From Rhodovibrionaceae bacterium (lineage in GTDB: Bacteria > Pseudomonadota > Alphaproteobacteria > Kiloniellales > DSM-21159): 63,368 nucleotides of DNA. The stretch is taken from positions 1 through 63,368 of the forward strand of contig JANQMX010000041.1 of the NCBI GenBank assembly GCA_028279885.1, read 5' to 3'. A model generated the notes under the pieces. The model did no database searches and was not told where the DNA came from. It was given only the letters and a program-made list of their open reading frames with translations. Positions 1 through 7,157 of this stretch are shown here, piece after piece (position 1 is the first letter of the stretch; the number at the start of each line of letters is the position of its first letter). Made by a program: the position numbers and the translations under genes.

Positions 1-448
1 GCGGCTGGATTTCACCGGGCGAGCCGTTGCCGAGTGCCGGAACCGGCGGCAGTTTGTCCCAAGACAGCATCTCGGCGGCCTTGATCGCCACCTGGGGAGA
101 GATCGCCGCATGACCCTCCACATAGTTGACCAGACGGGCAAAGGCGATGGCGCGCGCTAGACGTTCTGGCAAGGGTTCGCCGAAGGAGGTGGCCGGGGCA
201 AGGTGGCCCCGTGCGCCCTGCCTCTTGCGCTCCTCTGGGGTTAGACGGTGATGCGCATACTGGCCGAAACCGGTGGTGACGCCGTAGATGACCACGTGCG
301 GGTCGTCGAGGAGGCGCATGAAGCTCTGGCGGCATTGGGTCATGCGCTCGACGGCGGCCTTGCTGAACACCACGCCCTCGCCACCAAGCGCCACACGACG
401 CGCCGCCTCCAAGGTGAAATCGGCGCGGCTGTTCAGCTCCAAGGTCAT
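1..448 (-). CDS. HAL/PAL-family aromatic amino acid ammonia-lyase homologue, N-terminal part (runs off window)
   Basis: The ATG at 446-448 has GGGAG about 9 bases upstream, and 149 codons are readable before the window edge. Residues 54-65 (IYGVTTGFGQYA) match the conserved histidine/phenylalanine ammonia-lyase motif that carries the catalytic Tyr. Family members deaminate aromatic amino acids with an MIO cofactor made autocatalytically from Ala-Ser-Gly. At the corresponding place this protein reads ALGNGSPGEIQP (residues 138-149), so Ser143 is present but the tripeptide is GSP or SPG rather than ASG. The family assignment is firm. Whether the protein is an active lyase is doubtful, and the substrate cannot be told from this fragment. 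Confidence 0.85.
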   Translation of the reverse strand, partial: MTLELNSRADFTLEAARRVALGGEGVVFSKAAVERMTQCRQSFMRLLDDPHVVIYGVTTGFGQYAHHRLTPEERKRQGARGHLAPATSFGEPLPERLARAIAFARLVNYVEGHAAISPQVAIKAAEMLSWDKLPPVPALGNGSPGEIQP

Positions 449-590
449 GTCCGGCGTCTCCCTCGGTTGTTCTGGAAGGCTGAGCGGGCTATGCCCGAAA
501 ACACCTTCGCTTCGCCGCCGACTTGTCACACTTCGGGGTCTTTGGGAACAATCGATCCTGCATAGTGGCTAACACAAGAAACGCCTGAAA

Positions 591-992
591 ATGACCAAGA
601 GACAAACACGCACGGCCCTCTGCCTCCTCGCCCTGCTGTCAACGCTGGCCGGTTGCGCCCTTTTCGAAGACGAAGACGGCGTTGTCAGCGACTCCGGCCT
701 CTACGGTGCCATCTCCTATTCCAACCAAACCGGACGCTGGAGCATGGCGACCGAGCGCTCGGACCCGGAAACCGCCCGGCGCGACGCCGTCAAGGCCTGC
801 GCCGAGCAGGACTGCGTGCAGGTGCTCGCCTTCGGCCCCGGCCACTGCGGCGCCATCGCCCCCGGCGAGATCGGGCGCCCGGGGCTCAGCATCGCCCGCA
901 AGCCGGATCGGGCCGAGCAGGCCGCCGTCGAATTCTGCATCGACCAAGGCGGCGGTGCCTGCGAGGAAGTCGTCGTCGCCTGCAATCCTTAG
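591..992 (+). CDS. Small lipoprotein with DUF4189-like domain
   Basis: The protein has 133 residues. Its N-terminus is a lipoprotein signal peptide: a basic start, a hydrophobic stretch, and the lipobox LAGC with the lipidated Cys near residue 22. The mature part has the DUF4189 pattern, with an early YGAISYS segment, a stretch in which every few residues an Ala or Cys recurs, and several paired cysteines (DAVKACAEQDC, CEEVVVAC). The paired cysteines suggest disulfides in the periplasm. No clear Shine-Dalgarno precedes the ATG. The function of this domain is unknown. The gene stands alone between the divergent HAL homologue and the PEP-CTERM gene. Confidence 0.75.
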   Translation: MTKRQTRTALCLLALLSTLAGCALFEDEDGVVSDSGLYGAISYSNQTGRWSMATERSDPETARRDAVKACAEQDCVQVLAFGPGHCGAIAPGEIGRPGLSIARKPDRAEQAAVEFCIDQGGGACEEVVVACNP

Positions 993-1107
993 CGTCCCCG
1001 AATCACATGTATCCCCAAGTTTTCGGGGTACCCCCACCAGTCGGGCGACGTAGCGATTGACAAGCGACCCGGCCAGTTGGTGTAACTCAAGGAGAGTTCA
1101 CGGGCTT

Positions 1108-1869
1108 ATGCTGAGAGGGGGGCCTCAGATGGTGCAGCATCGTTCCTTTATGCGTGGCGTTAGGGCTTTGGGTGGAGCGGCCGTTCTCGCCGCCACCGCG
1201 TTCGGATTCGCCGCAACGGCGTCCGCCACACCGACCTTCGATACCTTCGGCTCACTGTCGCAGGCGACCTTCGGCGGCACTGGCATCCCGAACGACGCAG
1301 TCGCACAGTCTCTCCTCGGCGTAGACGGCATCCTGGCGCTCAGTGCAACGGAACGCTTCGACAACGCGCCCGTCGGGGACGACGGCGCCGGCACCTACTT
1401 CGCCGAGCCCGGCTTCAACGACGGCACCCCAGGCAGCTTTAGCGGGACTCTCGGTGCCCTTTGGAACTTCAACGTCTACATCGAAGCACCCACCGGACTG
1501 CTCCTCGAGGATTTCATCTTCACCTTGAGGTACGATTTCGATCCCGGCCTCGACACGCCAGAGTCCGAGCTCGGACAGATCGACCTCTTCAATCAGCCCG
1601 GGACCGTGCTTGAAGGCAGCCAGAACAACCTCTTCGACTTCCTTGCTACCCCCGCTATAGGGCTAACGCCGCCGGACTTCGTGCCGTTCGACCCCGATGT
1701 GCCAGGACAGTACAGCTACATTTTGAGTGCCTTCTCGTCTCCCGACGGCCCCGCAGTGGCGAGCGTCGCCATCGACGTCAACGTTGGCCAGCTACCAGAG
1801 CCGGCGACCTTGGCGCTCTTCGGTCTCGGGCTCGCCGGTCTCGCCATAGCGCGGCGGCGGCGCGGATAG
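1108..1869 (+). CDS. PEP-CTERM sorting domain protein
   Basis: The product has 253 residues from the ATG at 1108, which has AAGGAG at 1089-1094 (a rather long 13-base spacing). ATG 1129 or 1150 are alternatives, and a TTG at 1057 is less likely. A signal peptide follows (AVLAATAFGFAATASA). The C-terminus is a textbook PEP-CTERM tail: LPEPATLALFGLGLAGL, then IARRRRG. Such proteins are exported, then processed and anchored or released by exosortase, usually as part of exopolysaccharide or matrix production. The middle is acidic and Gly/Pro/Phe-rich with no recognised catalytic domain. No exosortase or EPS gene lies in this window, so the partner must be elsewhere. Confidence 0.85.
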   Translation: MLRGGPQMVQHRSFMRGVRALGGAAVLAATAFGFAATASATPTFDTFGSLSQATFGGTGIPNDAVAQSLLGVDGILALSATERFDNAPVGDDGAGTYFAEPGFNDGTPGSFSGTLGALWNFNVYIEAPTGLLLEDFIFTLRYDFDPGLDTPESELGQIDLFNQPGTVLEGSQNNLFDFLATPAIGLTPPDFVPFDPDVPGQYSYILSAFSSPDGPAVASVAIDVNVGQLPEPATLALFGLGLAGLAIARRRRG

Positions 1870-1895
1870 CGGCGGCAGCGTTTTCCACTTCTACG

Positions 1896-1927
1896 AACGG
1901 CGGCCTCTTGGCCGCCGTTTTACATTT
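1896..1927 (+). terminator. Rho-independent terminator after the PEP-CTERM gene
   Basis: A perfect 10-bp stem (AACGGCGGCC, 1896-1905, pairing with 1910-1919) with a TCTT loop is followed by a short T-run at 1918-1921 and TACATTTT. It lies 26 bases after the PEP-CTERM stop. It also sits just beyond the stop of the leftward TRAP permease, so it may act in both directions. Confidence 0.8.
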
Positions 1928-1939
1928 TGAGGCTTAGCC

Positions 1940-4063
1940 TTATTCCGCCGCCGGGGTCACCGGCTCGGGGACTTGGCCGAAGCGTAGGTTGAAGGCCAGG
2001 AGCGCGAAGGTCGCGGCGACGCCGGCGATGTTGATCGCCAGGGCCCAGGGCCAGAGACAGGCGACGCCAGCGGCCAGAGCCAGAATGCGGATGGGCCAGG
2101 CCAAAGGCCGCTCCATGCAGCCCTGCATGCCAGCCGCCAGGGCATAGATGCCGATCACCGCGAAGGCGAAGACCTGGAAGGCGGCCGCCCAATCGCCCGA
2201 AAGGATAGGCGTATAGGCGAAGAGCACCGGCACGATGTAGAGCCCCTTGGCCAGCTTCCAGCTCTGCACGCCGGTCGACATGGGCGGCGACTTGGCGATG
2301 GCCGCTGCCGTGAAGGCGGCCAGACACACGGGTGGCGTGACGTTGGAATCCTGGCTGAGCCAGAAGATGATCATGTGCGCCGAAAGCAATGCAGCCACGG
2401 CCGCTTCCGGCGGCACCACCAGATCGCGCAAGGGGGCGGCGACCTCCAGGGGCAGGCTGGCGACCAGGGCCTCAGCCTGCTCCGGCGATACGGGTCCGGC
2501 GAGCATGGTTATGGCTTCAGGGGCACCGAGCATAAGCACCGCCTTGGCCGCATCGGGCAGGGTGCCGGCGGCGATGGCCTCGATCACCACGAAATTCTGG
2601 ATCATGCCGGCCAGCGCTGGTGCCGAGAGGGTGGCGAGCACGATGTAGGCCGCGGTCACCGGCAGGCCCATGCCGAGCACAAGGGAGGCCAGCGCGATCA
2701 GCACGATGGCAATCAGCAGAACGCCGTTGGCCCAGTCGGCGATCATCAGGCTGAAGGTGTTGCCCACCCCGGCCGTGGCAATGACGTTGACGATCAGACC
2801 CACCGAGCAGAGCAGCACGGCCGAGGTCACCATATTGCGGGCGCCCATTTCCAAGGCCTTGAGGACACCGCGCAGGCCCATGGGGCGCTTGGTCAGCCAG
2901 CTCGAGGCGATCACCGTCAGGATGCCGATGACGGCCGCATAGGTCGGCGTAAAGCCGGAGACCAGCAGCGTGATCAGCACGATGATGGGGATGATGAAGC
3001 TGGCCCCACCGTCGCGCAGGGCAGCGCCCAGGGTGCGCCCCTCGTTGGCCATGGGCTGCAGGTTGAGACGCCGCGCCTCGATGCGCACGAAGAAGGCGAC
3101 CGAGAGGAAGTAGAGCAGCGCCGGCAGGGCGGCGACCACGACGATGTGCTCGTAGGAGATCTGAGTGAAGCTCGCCATCACGAAAGCGCCGGCCCCCATG
3201 ATCGGCGGCATGAGCTGCCCGCCTGTCGAGGAGGCGGACTCCACACCGGCGGCGAACTTGGGCTTGAAGCCCGCGCGCTTCATCAGCGGAATGGTGATAA
3301 CGCCGGTCGAGGCGGTGTTGGCGATGGCCGAGCCGGAGATCGTGCCGGTCAGACCCGAGGCCACGACCGCCACCAGGCCAGGTCCCCCGACCAACTTTCC
3401 GGCAATGGCGCGGGACAGGTCGATGACGAACTCTCCGGCGCCGGAGTGAATCAGGAAGGCCCCGAAGATGATGAAGAGGAACACATAGGTGGAGGAGATG
3501 CGGGCAATGGTGCCGAACAGCGCCTCGTCACCATAGATCGAGCGGAACAGCATCGTCTCCCACGACAGGCCGGGGAAGGAGAAGACGCCGTCTATCCAGC
3601 TGCCCCAGGCCACCACGTAGGTCAGCGACAACACGATGAGGATGGGGATGACCAGCCCGGCCGCCCGCCGGGTCAGCTCGATGGCGCCCAAGATGACGAC
3701 GCAGCTGGCGATCCAGTCGAAGGTGTTGAGGCGAACGCCGCGCTCGTAGATGGGGTTGAGCGCGAAGGCGAGATAGGCCGCAGCACCGGCCGTTGCGAGG
3801 CCGATGGTGAGATCGATGGCGAAGCCAAGCCGGCTGCTCGCCGACCAGCGCCGCCGCGCCATGGGGAAGATGAGGGCACAGAGCAGCGAGAAGCTGGCGA
3901 AGTGGAAGATGTTGCGATCGATCTCCGACAGCCAGGGAAAGATGGCTAGGAAGAGATGAACGAGCGAGACGAAGATGGCGAAGGCGCTGACGGCCAGCCC
4001 CATGCCGTGGCCGAAGCTGCGCTTGACCAAGTCTCCGCTGTCTTCGGACGTCTGCGCCGACAT
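1940..4063 (-). CDS. TRAP transporter fused permease (4TM/12TM, TAXI type)
   Basis: This 707-residue polytopic membrane protein fuses the small (DctQ-like, N-terminal) and large (DctM-like, C-terminal) TRAP subunits. The fused form is typical of TAXI-TRAP systems. The DctM half has the expected GLTGTISGSAIANT and GVESASSTGGQLMPPIMGAG segments and a second internal repeat (GMGLPVTAAYIV). TRAP systems import organic acids or related small molecules using a sodium or proton gradient and a periplasmic binding protein. The matching TAXI binding protein is encoded immediately upstream at 4192-5211. The substrate cannot be read from the sequence. The nearby soeABC cluster makes an organosulfur compound one possibility, as inference only. 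Confidence 0.93.
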   Translation of the reverse strand: MSAQTSEDSGDLVKRSFGHGMGLAVSAFAIFVSLVHLFLAIFPWLSEIDRNIFHFASFSLLCALIFPMARRRWSASSRLGFAIDLTIGLATAGAAAYLAFALNPIYERGVRLNTFDWIASCVVILGAIELTRRAAGLVIPILIVLSLTYVVAWGSWIDGVFSFPGLSWETMLFRSIYGDEALFGTIARISSTYVFLFIIFGAFLIHSGAGEFVIDLSRAIAGKLVGGPGLVAVVASGLTGTISGSAIANTASTGVITIPLMKRAGFKPKFAAGVESASSTGGQLMPPIMGAGAFVMASFTQISYEHIVVVAALPALLYFLSVAFFVRIEARRLNLQPMANEGRTLGAALRDGGASFIIPIIVLITLLVSGFTPTYAAVIGILTVIASSWLTKRPMGLRGVLKALEMGARNMVTSAVLLCSVGLIVNVIATAGVGNTFSLMIADWANGVLLIAIVLIALASLVLGMGLPVTAAYIVLATLSAPALAGMIQNFVVIEAIAAGTLPDAAKAVLMLGAPEAITMLAGPVSPEQAEALVASLPLEVAAPLRDLVVPPEAAVAALLSAHMIIFWLSQDSNVTPPVCLAAFTAAAIAKSPPMSTGVQSWKLAKGLYIVPVLFAYTPILSGDWAAAFQVFAFAVIGIYALAAGMQGCMERPLAWPIRILALAAGVACLWPWALAINIAGVAATFALLAFNLRFGQVPEPVTPAAE

Positions 4064-4191
4064 GCCTGCCCCCTATCGCCAGTATGGCCGGGTCAGCGGA
4101 TCGAAGAGTGGCAAAGGCAAGAGGGCGGCCGGCCGATACTCGGCCGAACCGCCCCTCTCACCGGCCCCCCGATGAAACCCTTCGAAGCCGC

Positions 4192-5211
4192 TTAGCTTTG
4201 CGGCTTCAAGCGGTCGGGAATCTCGATGCCAACTTCTTCGTAGTAGCGGATGGCGCCGGGATGCAGCGGCAGAGGAATGCCGGCAATGGCATTCTCGATC
4301 GCCATGGCCTTGGTCGCCGGATGGATGGCCTGCAGGAAGGGCAGGTTCTCATAGACCGTCTTGGTGATGAGATAGACGTGGTCTTCCGGCACGTCCGAGC
4401 GCACGGCCAGGAAGTTCGGCTGCGCGATGGTGTTGATATCAGCCGCCTGGCCCGGGTAGGTGCCGGCCGGGATCACATAACGCGTCCAAAGATCTTTTTC
4501 GGCGTCGGCTTTGGCCAGCTCCTCGTCGGTAAAGTCGAGCATCTTGACGTCATCGCCCATGGTGGCGAAGAGCTGGCTGACCGCGCCGGTCGGCACGCCG
4601 GCCGGGGTGCTGATACCCTTAACCTGGCGGTTCTGTAGCGCCTCGGCAGAGGGGCCGTAGCCGGCATGGACCAAGGTGTAGTCGTTGTCGATGTCGATGC
4701 CGAAGCCGGAGAGAATGGTGGCGTTGGACCCGATGGTGCCGGAGTTCTGGCGGCCGAGCGCCATGCTCTCACCCTTCAAGGCAACGAAGTCCGCAACCGT
4801 GCCGGTCTTGGCGTCGTCGGCGGCAACGATGAACTGCTCGACATTCGGCCAAAGCATGGTGATCGCGCGCAGATTCTCCTGCGGGCCGTCCTTCTCGACC
4901 GGGCCCGTGCCGGTGGCGGCGTAGTAGCCGAAGAGACCCTGCAGGATGGCGAATTGAGCCTCGTCCTCGCGCAGCAGGCGCACGTTCTCGCCCGAGCCGG
5001 CGGAGTTGATGGCTGACATGCCAATCTTCTGCTTGGGCTGCAGCTTCACCTTCACCAAGGTCGAGAGCGCTACGCCGACGGGATAGTAGGTACCGCCGGT
5101 CGAGGCGGTCGACAGGATGTACTCGGCTTCCTCTGCCTTGGCGGATATCGTACCGAGGCCGAGTGCGGCGATGCTCGCCGCTGCCAGCAACTTGATGGAA
5201 ATCTTCTTCAC
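4192..5211 (-). CDS. TAXI family TRAP transporter solute-binding protein
   Basis: The chosen GTG start at 5211 has AGGAGG 5 bases upstream. An in-frame GTG at 5226 overlaps that Shine-Dalgarno and is less likely. A signal peptide (ISIKLLAAASIAALGLGTIS to AKA) leads into the mature protein, which opens with EYILSTASTGGTYYPVG, the TAXI-family signature. Length is 339 residues, usual for the family. It binds the substrate in the periplasm and hands it to the fused permease encoded 128 bases downstream, with which it probably forms an operon. A gap of about 240 bases separates it from soeC upstream, so it may have its own promoter there. Confidence 0.92.
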   Translation of the reverse strand: MKKISIKLLAAASIAALGLGTISAKAEEAEYILSTASTGGTYYPVGVALSTLVKVKLQPKQKIGMSAINSAGSGENVRLLREDEAQFAILQGLFGYYAATGTGPVEKDGPQENLRAITMLWPNVEQFIVAADDAKTGTVADFVALKGESMALGRQNSGTIGSNATILSGFGIDIDNDYTLVHAGYGPSAEALQNRQVKGISTPAGVPTGAVSQLFATMGDDVKMLDFTDEELAKADAEKDLWTRYVIPAGTYPGQAADINTIAQPNFLAVRSDVPEDHVYLITKTVYENLPFLQAIHPATKAMAIENAIAGIPLPLHPGAIRYYEEVGIEIPDRLKPQS

Positions 5212-5453
5212 GAGATCCTCCTCCACTGTTCTGAAGGCCGCAAGGCCGCATTCTTACGGCGGTCCTTCGGCTCGCGCTGCCTGCGCTACCGGCTTTTAGT
5301 GTACCTGTGGCGGCTTTTTCAACGCCCAAGCACAAAGCAAATGGCGCACCCCTGCCTAATTTCAAGATCGCGCTAGCCAAATACCCACAGGGAGCGCGCA
5401 AATTTGGCAATGGTGCAAGACGTACGCTTGGTATCTGCCGCGTCTTGTCCGGG

Positions 5454-6398
5454 TCAGGCGCGCTCGTCGCCGTAGTAGAGCATGACGGTATGGCGCGCCT
5501 CGGCGAAGAAGAGCCAGCGCTCGATCAACACGCCGAGGAGATGGCTGAGAGCGGCGTGCAGCAGCAGGACCGCTGCGAAGCCGTCGGGCAGGACAAGAGA
5601 GATCAGCAGCGCCGCCAGCGGCAACACCAGGCCGAAGATCCACGCCATGCGGCGCAGCTTGACTGCGTGCTTGCGGGCGACGCGGAAGCCCATCTCGCGG
5701 GTCAGATAGTTCTCTTCGATGTGCGGCCGCTCGAGCAGCCGCACTTTGCCGAGATGACCAAGCCCCGTCGCGCTCTCGATGGTCGAGGCCGAGTGCTCCT
5801 GACCGGCACGGCGCCACCACAGCGCCTTGGCGACCCAGGCCGCGAGCATGACAAGCACGGCCAATGGCAACAGGCTCCGCCAGCTTCCGCCCGTATGGTC
5901 CATCGCCGCATCCATGGCGGCCAGACCGCTGGCGAGCAGCAGGCCCCCGGCCAGTCCGAACAGCAGATAGACGGCCACGGTGAGACCGCTCGCCCACTGC
6001 TGCACGGTCTTCAGCGAGGCGTAGATCATGGCCGTGCAATAGACCGTCGCGACCGATCCGGCAGCGGCCAGCCAGCCGGCGGGCCGCCAGTCGGCAGCGA
6101 AGAAGAGAGAACCGAGGGCGGCAAGCCCGAGCGGCAGGAAGGTGACGATGGCCAGGACGCCCTCGCGCGACAGCCAGCTTGAGCGCCACTGGGTCAGCGC
6201 CAGCGGCGCCCTTTCCGGGTGGCCGAGATGGAGGGTGGAGCTGGCAAGGCCGGCGGAGATCAGCAGCAAGGCAATGACATAACCGATCTGGCCACCGAGC
6301 GAGGCGCCATCCAGCAGCCCGACGCCGAGCACGACGGCAAGGCCGTAGCCCATGCCGGAGAGCGAGGTGAAGGCAATGACGGAAAATGCGGGATGCAT
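5454..6398 (-). CDS. soeC: DmsC/SoeC-like membrane anchor subunit of molybdenum oxidoreductase
   Basis: This is a 314-residue hydrophobic protein with about eight membrane segments. It begins MHPAFSVIAFTSLSGMGYG and includes SSTLHLGHPERAPLALTQWR, typical of the DmsC-type anchor family. It anchors the catalytic and iron-sulfur subunits to the membrane and exchanges electrons with quinone. It begins 9 bases after the soeB stop, so translation is probably coupled. Because the catalytic subunit lacks a Tat signal and matches SoeA, SoeC of the cytoplasm-facing sulfite dehydrogenase is the preferred identity. DmsC of a DMSO-reductase-like enzyme is the alternative. Confidence 0.8.
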   Translation of the reverse strand: MHPAFSVIAFTSLSGMGYGLAVVLGVGLLDGASLGGQIGYVIALLLISAGLASSTLHLGHPERAPLALTQWRSSWLSREGVLAIVTFLPLGLAALGSLFFAADWRPAGWLAAAGSVATVYCTAMIYASLKTVQQWASGLTVAVYLLFGLAGGLLLASGLAAMDAAMDHTGGSWRSLLPLAVLVMLAAWVAKALWWRRAGQEHSASTIESATGLGHLGKVRLLERPHIEENYLTREMGFRVARKHAVKLRRMAWIFGLVLPLAALLISLVLPDGFAAVLLLHAALSHLLGVLIERWLFFAEARHTVMLYYGDERA

Positions 6399-6407
6399 AA
6401 CAGGAGA

Positions 6408-7157
6408 TCAGCCCATCCGTTCCAGCGCCTGGTCGAGCCAACGGAAGAATCCCTTGGCATCGGCCGTGCTCTCGCGCTCCGCCATGCTGTGGCGGCCACA
6501 GGGCTGCGGCTCGGGTCGGCGTTCGCGTGGCGGCAGGTACTTGTTGACCGGCTTAGTGCCTTGCTCCGGCATCAGGTCGAAACCGCCGCGGGCCAACACC
6601 ATCAGGCTCACTTCGGAGCCAGGGTCGGCCAGATCACCGAAATGCCGCGCGTTGGCCGGGCAGCTCCGGACGCAAGCCGGCACGCGGTCTTCTTCGGGAA
6701 TGTTGTCGTTGTAGATACGGTCGACACAGAGGGTGCACTTCTTCATCACGCCCTCGGCGACGTCCATCTCCCGCGCGCCATAGGGACAGGCCCAGGCACA
6801 GAGACCACAGCCGATGCAGCGGTCTTCGTTGACCAGGACAATGCCGTCCTCGCTGCGCTTGTAGGACGCACCGGTCGGACAGACCGTGACACAGGGCGCG
6901 TCGTCACAGTGCAGGCAAGATTTGGGGAAATGCACGACGCGCGCATTGGCCCCTTCCCCGGCCTCGTAGGCGTGCACCCGGTTTAGCCAAGAGCCGGAAA
7001 CGTGGTCGTCATAGGGGTTTTGATCGGACAAGGCCGCGCCATAGCCCCCGGTGTTCCACTCCTTGCAGCTCACGACGCAGGCATGGCAACCGACGCAGAT
7101 GTCGAGATCGATGACAAGGCCAAGCTTCTTGTCGGTCTTTTCCGGCAGGCTGGTCAT
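6408..7157 (-). CDS. soeB: 4Fe-4S iron-sulfur subunit of sulfite dehydrogenase-like complex
   Basis: The protein has 249 residues with four cysteine clusters of the DmsB/PsrB/SoeB type: ICVGCHACVVSCKEW (Cys 21, 24, 27, 31), SCLHCDDAPCVTVCPTG, RCIGCGLCAWACPYG, and CTLCVDR with CVRSCPA. Together they bind four [4Fe-4S] centres that carry electrons between the molybdenum subunit and the membrane anchor. The start overlaps the soeA stop by four bases (ATGA), indicating translational coupling. There is no signal peptide, as expected for a cytoplasmic-side complex. Confidence 0.88.
   Translation of the reverse strand: MTSLPEKTDKKLGLVIDLDICVGCHACVVSCKEWNTGGYGAALSDQNPYDDHVSGSWLNRVHAYEAGEGANARVVHFPKSCLHCDDAPCVTVCPTGASYKRSEDGIVLVNEDRCIGCGLCAWACPYGAREMDVAEGVMKKCTLCVDRIYNDNIPEEDRVPACVRSCPANARHFGDLADPGSEVSLMVLARGGFDLMPEQGTKPVNKYLPPRERRPEPQPCGRHSMAERESTADAKGFFRWLDQALERMG

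Noticed and set aside
2375-3949. 524-codon open frame on the plus strand
   Set aside because: It is the shadow of the TRAP permease. The translation is rich in Gln, Arg, Gly, Asp and His with no fold, while the opposite strand gives a perfect transporter.
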